12,868 bases of DNA, from positions 1-12,868 of the forward strand of contig CALVMF010000032.1 of NCBI GenBank assembly GCA_944342125.1, given 5' to 3'. The notes beneath the pieces are model-generated. The model searched no databases and was not told where the DNA came from. It saw only the letters and a list, made by a program, of their open reading frames with translations. Every line of letters begins with the position of its first letter. Position 1 is the first letter of the stretch. This stretch comes from an uncultured Bacilli bacterium (GTDB lineage: Bacteria > Bacillota_I > Bacilli_A > RFN20 > CAG-826). Position numbers and translations under genes: made by a program. Positions 7,125 through 12,868 of the stretch are shown here, piece after piece.

Positions 7125-8169
7125 AGAAGTTTTAATCGAAAAACCTTCGATGGGAAGCAGATTTTTATCTTATTTTTTAGATATTGTCGTTACAATACTT
7201 TCTTTTGTCATTTTATATTTTGCAGTATTATATGGTGTTTTTGGACTCGGACTTAATTATATTTCAAATAACAATTTAATTTCTGAAACAAGAGAAGAAT
7301 ATAATTTAAATATCCCTTACGATACAGATTACAAACCATATGAAAAAGTAATTAAAGAAATTTATTTTGATGACTTTGCAAAAGAAATTCAAAATGATTT
7401 TAATAAAGATGGAAGCAATTATTCAATCGAATATATCTACAATGTATTAGTTTTAAATCTTCCTGAAGAGCCAAACGCCAACACTTATTCAAATGGTTTA
7501 TTTAAATATCAGCAAAACGAAGATGGTAGCTTCAATCTTAATGCAATTGGTGTTATAGAAAATGGCAGTGGTGAGTATTTTGAACGCAATTTAGCTGATT
7601 TATTCTATGGAACATATACTGATTTACCAAATTTAATAAGAAAATATGATGAAAGTTTTGATAATGCATTATACGAAAATGGTTTATACGAAATGATAAG
7701 TAGAGTTACTTCGCTTGCTATTTCAGTAATAGTTTTTTATGTTGTAATTCCATTACTAGATAAAAACGGATCAACTATTTTTGAAAATAAGTTCAAAATT
7801 GGCTATGTTAACAATCGAAATTATTTGCAAATAAAGAAGTGGAAAGTTCCTTTAAGAGCTTTGATTTGCTTCATCTTGCCACTGATTGGTATGATTTTTT
7901 ATAACAACTATACCTTAGTAATTTTAATAATCTTTCCAATATTTTTAAATCCAGCCGCGATTTTATTAAACAAACGAAATGCTGATTTTTACGAATTAAT
8001 ATGTTCTACAAAAGCTTGCGATTTAGTTGCTAGTGAAATATTTAAAACAGAAGATGAATTAAAGGATTTTGAAAAACAACAAGAAGTTTCTGATGAAAAC
8101 TATCTTGAAAATTTAAAGAATGCAGATTCTTTAAAAATAAAAAATAAAGGAGATAATCAAAATGTTTAG
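7117..8169 (+). CDS. Divergent RDD-like membrane protein, paralogue of the preceding gene
   Basis: This 350-residue membrane protein has the same plan as its neighbour: a first helix (~18-45) beginning with Arg15 and Asp22, a ~150-residue polar insert, then hydrophobic segments at ~196-215, ~245-262 and ~265-285. The Phe-Lys-Ile-Gly at 226-229 corresponds to the end of the neighbour's Gly-Lys-Ser-Ile-Gly-Lys region. The usual late His-Asp of RDD proteins is lost (the segment Asn-Ala-Asp-Phe-Tyr-Glu-Leu is in its place), and there is a ~50-residue charged C-terminal tail. ATG 7117 is preferred over TTG 7102: GGAAA at 7104-7108 gives suitable spacing and the ATG overlaps the upstream stop by 8 bases. 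It overlaps the pullulanase start by 8 bases. RDD relationship is inferred from layout and partial motifs; function is unknown. Confidence 0.8.
   Translation: MNKEVLIEKPSMGSRFLSYFLDIVVTILSFVILYFAVLYGVFGLGLNYISNNNLISETREEYNLNIPYDTDYKPYEKVIKEIYFDDFAKEIQNDFNKDGSNYSIEYIYNVLVLNLPEEPNANTYSNGLFKYQQNEDGSFNLNAIGVIENGSGEYFERNLADLFYGTYTDLPNLIRKYDESFDNALYENGLYEMISRVTSLAISVIVFYVVIPLLDKNGSTIFENKFKIGYVNNRNYLQIKKWKVPLRALICFILPLIGMIFYNNYTLVILIIFPIFLNPAAILLNKRNADFYELICSTKACDLVASEIFKTEDELKDFEKQQEVSDENYLENLKNADSLKIKNKGDNQNV
8146..8154 (+). promoter_or_regulatory. Strong ribosome binding site of the pullulanase gene
   Basis: AAAGGAGAT lies 7 bases before ATG 8162, inside the last codons of the preceding RDD-like gene. 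It is the best Shine-Dalgarno in this operon. It fixes the start and suggests the pullulanase is translated more efficiently than the two membrane proteins before it. Confidence 0.8.
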
Positions 8170-10882
8170 ACGTAAATTTTTGTTTTGTTTTAGTCTGTTG
8201 GGTTTAACTTTAGGATCGCTTGTTGGATGCAGTTGCGAACCTGAGGATGTAATTGAAGATGATAATGACGATGATAACGATAATCAACCAGATAATGACA
8301 ATGTTCCTTTTTCAGGCGAGTTGATGAAAGGTCCTCAATTAGAAGAAGGAGAATATGGAATTGCAATTCGTTATCAAAGAGAAGACTTAAACAGCTATTC
8401 AGATTGGAGACTATGGATTTGGGAAAATAATGGAGCTGAAGGTCAAGAATATACTTTTAATGAAGAACTTGATGATTTTGGTGCTGTTTGTTTCCTTCCT
8501 CTTTCTACATGGAGTGATCAAGTCTTAGAAAATGGTTTAGGCATTATTACCAAAAAAGCAGGTACTTGGGATGGTCAATCTAAAGACATGATTTTAAACT
8601 TTTCTGATTTTGAACCTGATGAAGATAGGTATTATAACGTCTTTATTCGCGAGGGAGAAGATACACTCTTTAACAACCCTGATTTTAAATTTTTAGATGA
8701 AATTAAATCCGCTGCGTTCTTGTCAGAAAATAGAATTAGAATCGAAGCGACAAATACAATTTCTAATGTAAAAATTTATAAAGATGATACTTTAATTTGT
8801 GATGAGAATGGTGAAGGTAAAAATTATTATAACTACGACTTTTCTGATACAGAGAAACCAGATGTTAAAGCTACTTATGAAGTAGAAATCACTTTTGAAG
8901 AAAGCGGAGAGACTTTAAAAGCGACGATATCTAAAAGAGGTCTTTATGATTCTGAAGCTTTTAACGAAGAATATTATTTTGATGGTGAATTAGGTGCTAT
9001 TTATTCAAGAGACGAGACTACTTTTAGAGTTTGGTCACCTTTAAGTGAAAAAATTGAATTAAGAATTTATGAAAATGGTACTCCAACAAGCATAAATCCA
9101 GAAATTGGTTCGGATATCTATACTTCATATGAGATGAAACTTGGTGAAAAAGGTGTCTTTGAAACAACTATACAAGGTGATTTAGATGGTAAATACTATA
9201 CTTATGTAGTTTCTAATTCTAAATATGAAAATAAAGAAATAGTAGACCCTTACGCAAAATCTACTGGTATTAATGGTTTAAGGGGCATGATTGTTGATTT
9301 TTCTAAAACAAATCCTGCAAACTGGAATGAAGTCGAAATGATTCCTTATAAGAGAACTGAACTAGTAATTTATGAAACACACGTTGCAGATGTTACAAGC
9401 AGTGAAACTTGGGGCGGAAATATAGAAAATTCTAAAAAATATGCAGGGCTCATTGAAAAAGGCACTACATTTGAAAAAGATGGCAAAACTGTTTCAACAG
9501 GATTTGATCATATTAAAAATCTTGGAGTTAATGCTATCCAATTATTGCCTATTTTCGACCAAGCAAATGATGAATTAAAAACAACTGATGATGCATTTAA
9601 TTGGGGATATAATCCTTTAAATTATAATTCCTTGGATGGCATATATTCTTCAAATCCTTACGATGGATATACAAAAATTCGTGAATTTAAAGAAGTAGTT
9701 AAAGCGTTTAATGAAGCAGGCATCAATATTATTATGGATGTTGTATATAATCATGTTAATGCTGCAGAAGGGTCAAATTTTGATGTTTTAATGCCAGAAT
9801 ATTACTTTAGATACAATAGCGATGGAACTTATTCTAATGGAAGCGGCTGTGGAAACGAAACGGCTAGCGAAAATAAAATGATGCAAAAATTTATGATTGA
9901 TTCCACAGAATTTTGGGCTTCAGAATATAAATTAGGCGGCTTTAGATTCGACTTAATGGGATTACATGATATAAAGACAATGAATACGCTTGTTGCTAAT
10001 TTAAAGACAAACTATAGCGAAAATGTCTTTGTACATGGTGAACCATGGACAGCTGGTGGAACCATTTTGTCCTCTTTAGAACAAACTGCTCAATCAAATA
10101 TTGCCTCCTATGAAGGCTTTGGAGCTTTTAACGATAAAATACGTGATTCGCTAATAAAAGGTGGCTTATCAGCTGCAGGTGATAAGGGTTGGGCAACTAA
10201 CTTAACAAGCACTAGTAGTGTCGATTATTCGGAAGTTAAAAATGGAATTTTAGGTAAAACAGGCAGTTACACAAATGATCCACTTAAAGCTACTAATTAT
10301 GTTACATGCCACGATAATTACACTTTATACGATAGAATTGTTGCTGCTTATAAGGATGCTGATGGAAGCACTAGTAATGTGCCTAACGATTTAGAAATAT
10401 CGGAAATGGCAACTTTGGCAAATTCAATTGTTTTAACTTCCCAAGGAACATCCTTTATTCTTGCGGGAGAAGAAATGCTACGTACAAAAGAAGGCGATAG
10501 TAATTCATATGCTTCGGGATACAAAGTAAATGAAATCGACTATTCTAGATTGATTGACTTTGATGAATTAGCATCAAGTTATAAAAAAATGATAGAATTT
10601 AAAACTTCGTTTGGTGGCTTGCAATTTGATAATGCTGAAAACATAAAAACAAATGTTTCCTTTAATTCCGAAGATAATAAAGGAATAATTGATTACAGCA
10701 TTAACTATGAAAACGATGAATACAGAATTATTCATGTTGCTCCATCTATCGATACAGCGGAAATCGATCTTGAAGGACAATATGATATCGTTTTAGAAAC
10801 CAAAAAATCTGATTTAAAGAGCAATAAATTATCTTTAAGTGGATCAACGTCAATAGTCTTGAAGCGAAATGCAAATTTATGA
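8162..10882 (+). CDS. pulA: Lipoprotein type I pullulanase (GH13_14-like)
   Basis: This is a debranching enzyme expected to hydrolyse alpha-1,6 links in pullulan, amylopectin or glycogen at the cell surface. The 906-residue protein has a lipoprotein signal (Leu-Val-Gly-Cys23) and an Asp/Asn-rich tether (~27-48). A CBM41-like module (~64-170) shows the Arg-Tyr, Trp-Arg-Leu-Trp-Ile-Trp pattern. An Ig-like region (~180-260) and a CBM48 module (~280-370) precede the barrel. The type I pullulanase signature Asn480-Trp-Gly-Tyr-Asn-Pro485 is present. Catalytic regions are complete: Asp526 with Asn530-His531, Arg595 and nucleophile Asp597, acid/base Glu627, His717-Asp718-Asn719. There is no LPXTG anchor, so attachment would be by lipidation. 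It is the last gene of the RDD operon; the TGA stop lies within an operator-like palindrome and a terminator follows. Confidence 0.96.
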   Translation: MFRRKFLFCFSLLGLTLGSLVGCSCEPEDVIEDDNDDDNDNQPDNDNVPFSGELMKGPQLEEGEYGIAIRYQREDLNSYSDWRLWIWENNGAEGQEYTFNEELDDFGAVCFLPLSTWSDQVLENGLGIITKKAGTWDGQSKDMILNFSDFEPDEDRYYNVFIREGEDTLFNNPDFKFLDEIKSAAFLSENRIRIEATNTISNVKIYKDDTLICDENGEGKNYYNYDFSDTEKPDVKATYEVEITFEESGETLKATISKRGLYDSEAFNEEYYFDGELGAIYSRDETTFRVWSPLSEKIELRIYENGTPTSINPEIGSDIYTSYEMKLGEKGVFETTIQGDLDGKYYTYVVSNSKYENKEIVDPYAKSTGINGLRGMIVDFSKTNPANWNEVEMIPYKRTELVIYETHVADVTSSETWGGNIENSKKYAGLIEKGTTFEKDGKTVSTGFDHIKNLGVNAIQLLPIFDQANDELKTTDDAFNWGYNPLNYNSLDGIYSSNPYDGYTKIREFKEVVKAFNEAGINIIMDVVYNHVNAAEGSNFDVLMPEYYFRYNSDGTYSNGSGCGNETASENKMMQKFMIDSTEFWASEYKLGGFRFDLMGLHDIKTMNTLVANLKTNYSENVFVHGEPWTAGGTILSSLEQTAQSNIASYEGFGAFNDKIRDSLIKGGLSAAGDKGWATNLTSTSSVDYSEVKNGILGKTGSYTNDPLKATNYVTCHDNYTLYDRIVAAYKDADGSTSNVPNDLEISEMATLANSIVLTSQGTSFILAGEEMLRTKEGDSNSYASGYKVNEIDYSRLIDFDELASSYKKMIEFKTSFGGLQFDNAENIKTNVSFNSEDNKGIIDYSINYENDEYRIIHVAPSIDTAEIDLEGQYDIVLETKKSDLKSNKLSLSGSTSIVLKRNANL

Positions 10883-10893
10883 AAACACTTTCA
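10880..10893. promoter_or_regulatory. LacI/CcpA-type operator-like palindrome overlapping the pulA stop
   Basis: TGAAAACACTTTCA differs from the cre consensus TGWAANCGNTNWCA at one position (A for the central G). Its reverse complement is 13/14 identical to the site at 10961-10974, so the two are inverted copies 81 bp apart. The match to the second site argues against chance, but overlap with coding sequence lowers certainty. Confidence 0.5.
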
Positions 10894-10913
10894 TAAAATA
10901 AAATTTTGATATT

Positions 10914-10943
10914 AAAAAAACACGATAACCATCGTGTTTTTTT
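10914..10943 (+). terminator. Intrinsic terminator after pulA
   Basis: The arms AAAAAAACACGAT (10914-10926) and ATCGTGTTTTTTT (10931-10943) pair perfectly over 13 bp around the loop AACC. The 3' arm ends in seven Ts and, because of the A-run, the structure could also act on the minus strand. It begins 31 bases after the pulA stop and closes the RDD-RDD-pulA operon. Confidence 0.9.
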
Positions 10944-10960
10944 GTGCATTTTAATTTACA

Positions 10961-10974
10961 TGAAAGCGTTTTCA
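10961..10974. promoter_or_regulatory. Perfect cre/LacI-family operator upstream of the small-peptide genes
   Basis: TGAAAGCGTTTTCA fits every position of the cre consensus TGWAANCGNTNWCA, including the central CG. Such sites are bound by CcpA or by LacI-family sugar regulators such as MalR. Its centre is about 67 bases before the predicted transcription start of the peptide genes, upstream of the -35 box. That position is more typical of activation or looping than of blocking. The regulator is not identified in the window. Confidence 0.75.
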
Positions 10975-11000
10975 AATGAAAATAATCGACATTTTTTGGC

Positions 11001-11028
11001 TTGATAAACGTACTATTTGACCTATACT
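11001..11028 (+). promoter_or_regulatory. Predicted sigma-A promoter of the small-peptide genes
   Basis: TTGATA (11001-11006) and TATACT (11023-11028) are spaced by 16 bases, each differing from consensus at one position. Transcription would start near 11035, giving a leader of about 19 bases that begins just before the Shine-Dalgarno AGGAGGT (11039-11045). Confidence 0.65.
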
Positions 11029-11053
11029 TTATTGCGTTAGGAGGTCAGGAATT

Positions 11054-11215
11054 ATGGAAATTTACGATTACTTAAATGGCAACTATCAAAACGAAGAAAG
11101 AAGTACATTTATTTGTCTCCCTTCCACTAATTTTGGCTATGGATATCCAACTTTCAATGCTGGCTTCATCTATATTCGAAACGAGGAAAGCGGAAATCAA
11201 GAAATCAGAAATTAA
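11054..11215 (+). CDS. Small conserved peptide of unknown family, copy 1 (53 aa)
   Basis: The reading frame encodes 53 residues. AGGAGGT (11039-11045) lies 8 bases before the ATG and a promoter lies just upstream. From residue 17 the peptide runs Ser-Thr-Phe-Ile-Cys-Leu-Pro-Ser, then Asn-Phe-Gly-Tyr-Gly-Tyr-Pro, then Gly-Phe-Ile-Tyr-Ile, Gly-Asn-Gln-Glu-Ile. This core is shared with the next gene: 29 of 37 residues are identical, and 16 of those 29 use different codons, so selection has acted on the protein sequence. The N-terminal 16 residues are polar and differ between copies. There is one cysteine, no signal peptide, no double-glycine leader and no membrane helix of normal length. The centre is rich in aromatic residues and glycine. 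I do not recognise a family. A precursor peptide, a secreted signal or a structural small protein are all possible. Confidence 0.85.
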   Translation: MEIYDYLNGNYQNEERSTFICLPSTNFGYGYPTFNAGFIYIRNEESGNQEIRN

Positions 11216-11293
11216 TTAACATCGCAATCTTATTATTTAAAAAAATATTACATTTATACATTAAAAATTATTACTTTTTTAAGGAGTTACGTT

Positions 11294-11449
11294 ATGAACA
11301 ATACATATGAAAATTATTACAAAAACAATTCAACATTTATTTGCTTACCATCTTCAAACTTTGGATATGGCTATCCAATGTTTGACACTGGATTCATCTA
11401 TATCGAAAATGAAGATGATGGTAATCAAGAAATAGTAAACGAAATTTAA
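11294..11449 (+). CDS. Small conserved peptide of unknown family, copy 2 (51 aa)
   Basis: This 51-residue paralogue of the preceding peptide starts 78 bases after its stop. AAGGAG (11281-11286) lies 7 bases before the ATG. The core from residue 13 repeats the pattern of copy 1 (Phe-Ile-Cys-Leu-Pro-Ser, Asn-Phe-Gly-Tyr-Gly-Tyr-Pro, Gly-Phe-Ile-Tyr-Ile, Gly-Asn-Gln-Glu-Ile). Differences are confined to a few positions such as Thr/Met, Asn/Asp, Ala/Thr and Arg/Glu. Copy 2 is more acidic towards its end, with Glu-Asn-Glu-Asp-Asp and a terminal Asn-Glu-Ile. No separate promoter is clear in the AT-rich gap (a TATACA at 11255-11260 is the best candidate), so both copies are probably co-transcribed up to the terminator at 11473-11501. 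Function unknown. Confidence 0.85.
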   Translation: MNNTYENYYKNNSTFICLPSSNFGYGYPMFDTGFIYIENEDDGNQEIVNEI

Positions 11450-11472
11450 TAATATTAGGAAACATGATTGTT

Positions 11473-11501
11473 AAAATGTCGGCGTAGCGCCGACATTTTT
11501 T
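11473..11501 (+). terminator. Strong terminator after the small-peptide genes, probably bidirectional
   Basis: AAAATGTCGGCG (11473-11484) pairs perfectly with CGCCGACATTTT (11488-11499) around the loop TAG, and six Ts run from 11496 to 11501. On the minus strand the same stem is followed by TTTTAAC, so it may also end the convergent ECF/DUF523 transcript, whose last stop codon is at 11537. Its GC-rich stem stands out from the AT-rich surroundings. Confidence 0.92.
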
Positions 11502-11536
11502 ATAGGAAGAGTTGAAAATAAAAGAAATTAATTTTA

Positions 11537-12061
11537 TTAACTTGGCTGTTTTAAAAAAGAAAGTTTAAATCTAACAAAAACATTATAGATTATGAGCGCT
11601 AATACGCCTGAAATCCCAGCTTGAACTAAATCATAACAAGAAGATAATAAAGCAACTGCTCCAGCTCCATCATCATAAATTAGATAATAAGGAATATAAG
11701 AAGCGACCATAAATAGTGGAGCAATAAAAAATGAAATATTTTTTAAATACTTTCTTTTTCTTAAAAAATAGAAAAGAAGTGAAAAGACAATGCCTTCTAA
11801 TCCTTTAGCTAAAATAGTAAAAGGAATGCAATTCGCAAATCCTAAATATAAATCGCTTAAAGAAGCGCCAACTATTCCAGCTATAATTCCTACTTCTGGA
11901 CCAAAATAAGCAGAAGCAAATAAAATAAGGGTATCGCTAAAATTAAAGTAACCTGCTCCACCTGCATAAGGAATAGCAACAAAAGCCGTTAAAACAAAGA
12001 TTAAAGCTGAAAATAATGCGGTAAAAGTAATTTTTAAAATTACATTTCTATGTTTATTCAT
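11537..12061 (-). CDS. ECF transporter S component (vitamin uptake)
   Basis: This is the substrate-binding membrane subunit of an energy-coupling factor transporter, which would join shared EcfA/EcfA'/EcfT proteins encoded elsewhere. The 174 residues form about six hydrophobic segments. Family features are an early Ala-Leu-Phe-Ser-Ala-Leu helix, Tyr38-Phe-Asn-Phe-Ser-Asp43, Ala-Tyr-Phe-Gly-Pro-Glu at 51-56, Gly65-Ala-Ser-Leu-Ser-Asp70-Leu, and Ala-Lys-Gly-Leu-Glu-Gly at 85-90. This pattern fits the Pfam ECF-type S component group (PF07155-like). The substrate cannot be read from the sequence. It starts 3 bases after the DUF523 stop, and the bases before the ATG contain no Shine-Dalgarno, so translation probably depends on coupling to the upstream gene. 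The terminator at 11473-11501 may end the transcript. Confidence 0.88.
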   Translation of the reverse strand: MNKHRNVILKITFTALFSALIFVLTAFVAIPYAGGAGYFNFSDTLILFASAYFGPEVGIIAGIVGASLSDLYLGFANCIPFTILAKGLEGIVFSLLFYFLRKRKYLKNISFFIAPLFMVASYIPYYLIYDDGAGAVALLSSCYDLVQAGISGVLALIIYNVFVRFKLSFLKQPS

Positions 12062-12064
12062 AAA

Positions 12065-12496
12065 TTAAAGAAGTTTATCGATGTCATCGATTGTAAATAA
12101 CTCAACACCTTTTTCTTTCAATAAACGAGCAGTATAACCTTGTCCAGGTATAAGTGTCCCATTGAATTTACCATTATATATTTTGTTTACTCCACAACTT
12201 GGTGATCTATCCATTAAAACTGCTTTTTTAACATGCATATAGTTAACTATGTTTATAACTTTATGAGCACCTTCGTTAAATTCATTGGTAACATCTTTTC
12301 CACTCTTTGAAACAACAAAAGGCTCTTGAATTTCGCTTGGTTCTCTTGGAATTTTTAAGCCACCAAAAGATTCAGGGCAAATTGGAACTATATTATATTT
12401 TTCTTTTAACTTTTCTATTCGAGGGTCATAGTTGTTTCCACCATTATATTTGGTATTATCTCCAAGTAAACACGCACTAACAATAATCGTTTCCAT
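12065..12496 (-). CDS. DUF523 family protein
   Basis: The 143-residue protein is a complete DUF523 (YbbK-like) domain, probably cytoplasmic, of unknown biochemical role. The conserved blocks are all present: Ser-Ala-Cys9-Leu-Leu-Gly followed by Lys-Tyr-Asn-Gly, then Cys40-Pro-Glu with Gly-Gly-Leu and Pro-Arg-Glu-Pro, and Ser-Pro-Ser-Cys101-Gly with Ile-Tyr-Asn-Gly-Lys-Phe-Asn-Gly. The three cysteines suggest metal binding or redox chemistry, but this is inference. GAGGTG (12501-12506) on the minus strand lies 4 bases before the ATG. A candidate promoter with TATAAT at 12527 to 12522 lies upstream. It is the first gene of a two-gene operon with the ECF S component. Confidence 0.93.
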   Translation of the reverse strand: METIIVSACLLGDNTKYNGGNNYDPRIEKLKEKYNIVPICPESFGGLKIPREPSEIQEPFVVSKSGKDVTNEFNEGAHKVINIVNYMHVKKAVLMDRSPSCGVNKIYNGKFNGTLIPGQGYTARLLKEKGVELFTIDDIDKLL

Positions 12497-12521
12497 AGAA
12501 CACCTCGCTTTCGACTAAACT

Positions 12522-12550
12522 ATTATAGTTAGAATGAGCGTTACTTTCCA
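12522..12550 (-). promoter_or_regulatory. Predicted promoter of the DUF523-ECF operon
   Basis: On the minus strand TATAAT (12527 to 12522) is a perfect -10 box. TGGAAA (12550 to 12545) lies 17 bases upstream as a weak -35 box (4 of 6 matches). Transcription would begin near 12515, giving a leader of about 19 bases that contains the Shine-Dalgarno. Confidence 0.5.
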
Positions 12551-12572
12551 TATTTTTATGCTCAAAAACTCT

Positions 12573-12624
12573 TCGTGAAAAATAAGACAAAACTATAACT
12601 CTAACAAACATAAATTTTTCACGA
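12573..12624. repeat. Spaced 11-bp inverted repeat in the divergent intergenic region
   Basis: TCGTGAAAAAT (12573-12583) and ATTTTTCACGA (12614-12624) are exact reverse complements separated by 30 bases. The pair lies between the two divergent promoters. It could be a pair of protein-binding half-sites or, if transcribed, a long-loop hairpin. No T-run follows. The remaining bases of the 12497-12690 gap show only the promoter elements listed separately. Confidence 0.55.
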
Positions 12625-12653
12625 TTAAAATAACAGTTAAGTGCGTGTTAATC

Positions 12654-12682
12654 TTAAAAATTAGATCAATTCCAATTATAAT
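12654..12682 (+). promoter_or_regulatory. Predicted promoter giving a leaderless transcript
   Basis: TATAAT (12677-12682) is a perfect -10 box, with TTAAAA (12654-12659, 4 of 6 matches) 17 bases upstream. The ATG at 12691 is only 8 bases past the -10 box, and the bases between (ATCAAAGT) contain no Shine-Dalgarno. Transcription is therefore likely to begin at or within 1-2 bases of the start codon. Confidence 0.5.
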
Positions 12683-12690
12683 ATCAAAGT

Positions 12691-12868
12691 ATGAGTGAAC
12701 TATTTTGTTATTTTGAAAAAGATGGAGTTAAATACGAGGTATTTTTAACAAGAAGCATTAAAGCGAGGAAAATTATTTTCACCTTTAAAAATGGTGCTCT
12801 ATATGTAACCTATCCTAAACTTTTAAAAGTTAACAAAGCTACAATATTAAATGGAGTCAAAGAATATG
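12691..12868 (+). CDS. N-terminal part of a YgjP-like (DUF45) metallopeptidase-type protein (partial)
   Basis: The frame is open from ATG 12691 to the window end, giving 59 complete codons. The visible part reads Tyr-Glu-Val, Thr-Arg-Ser-Ile-Lys-Ala-Arg-Lys-Ile, then Gly-Ala-Leu-Tyr-Val-Thr-Tyr-Pro. This fits the N-terminal strands of YgjP-like proteins, where a Tyr-x-Val, Arg-x-x-(Arg/Lys)-Ala-(Lys/Arg) and Val-x-x-Pro series precedes the zinc-binding His-Glu-x-x-His. That catalytic motif would lie beyond the window, so activity cannot be judged. A perfect -10 box stands 8 bases before the start and no Shine-Dalgarno is seen. The assignment is moderate because only the substrate-side strands are visible. 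Confidence 0.6.
   Translation, partial: MSELFCYFEKDGVKYEVFLTRSIKARKIIFTFKNGALYVTYPKLLKVNKATILNGVKEY

Noticed and set aside
10574..10949. Two minus-strand open frames over the pulA end and terminator
   Set aside because: They lie antisense to well-conserved pullulanase sequence, one runs through the terminator hairpin, and neither has a Shine-Dalgarno.
11216..11293. Possible A/T-rich hairpin terminator between the two small-peptide genes
   Set aside because: The A-run and the T-run near its ends pair for only about six bases before mismatches, so no stable stem forms.
11054..11449. Small-peptide pair as classical double-glycine bacteriocins or as transcription-attenuation leader peptides
   Set aside because: There is no Gly-Gly leader, no signal peptide, and no bacteriocin transporter or immunity gene nearby. 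The conserved 37-residue core and separate ribosome binding sites are not those of a leader peptide, and no regulated gene follows on the same strand before the terminator.

Overview
The window is AT-rich DNA from a low-GC Gram-positive-type bacterium. Shine-Dalgarno sites are mostly GGAGG-like, two secreted enzymes carry lipoprotein signals, and LacI/CcpA-type operator sequences occur. TGA acts as a stop (it ends malF and the pullulanase gene) and tryptophan is encoded by TGG, so this is genetic code 11 and not Mycoplasma/Spiroplasma code 4. I infer an uncultured Bacilli- or Acholeplasma-related lineage, probably host-associated; the sequence does not fix the taxon.

Bases 1-5622 are the 3' part of a maltodextrin uptake operon on the + strand: the tail of a solute-binding protein (malE-like), an unusually large malF-like permease, malG, and a lipoprotein GH13 alpha-amylase. 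A perfect 15-bp hairpin separates malE from malF, and malF and malG overlap by 4 bp. No ATPase gene is present here. Bases 5624-6088 carry a convergent minus-strand gene for a small four-helix membrane protein.

Bases 6141-10882 form a second + strand operon: two RDD-family membrane proteins (the second degenerate) followed by a lipoprotein type I pullulanase, each gene overlapping the next by 8 bp. Together the two operons describe glucan use at the cell surface. Pullulanase debranches, amylase cleaves alpha-1,4 links, and the MalEFG system imports the oligosaccharides. A 13-bp stem terminator closes the operon and is flanked by two LacI/CcpA-type operators in opposite orientation.

Bases 11054-11449 hold the most novel content: two tandem unannotated genes for 53- and 51-residue paralogous peptides. 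They share 29 of 37 core residues although 16 of those 29 conserved residues use different codons. Each gene has a good ribosome binding site, a promoter and an operator lie upstream, and a strong terminator follows. I recognise no family.

Bases 11537-12496 are a minus-strand pair: a DUF523 protein and an ECF-transporter S component. A 194-bp divergent promoter region with an 11-bp spaced inverted repeat follows. The window ends in the start of a YgjP-like metallopeptidase-type gene. No stretch longer than 300 bases lacks a gene. I saw no tRNA, rRNA, CRISPR array, insertion sequence or attachment site.
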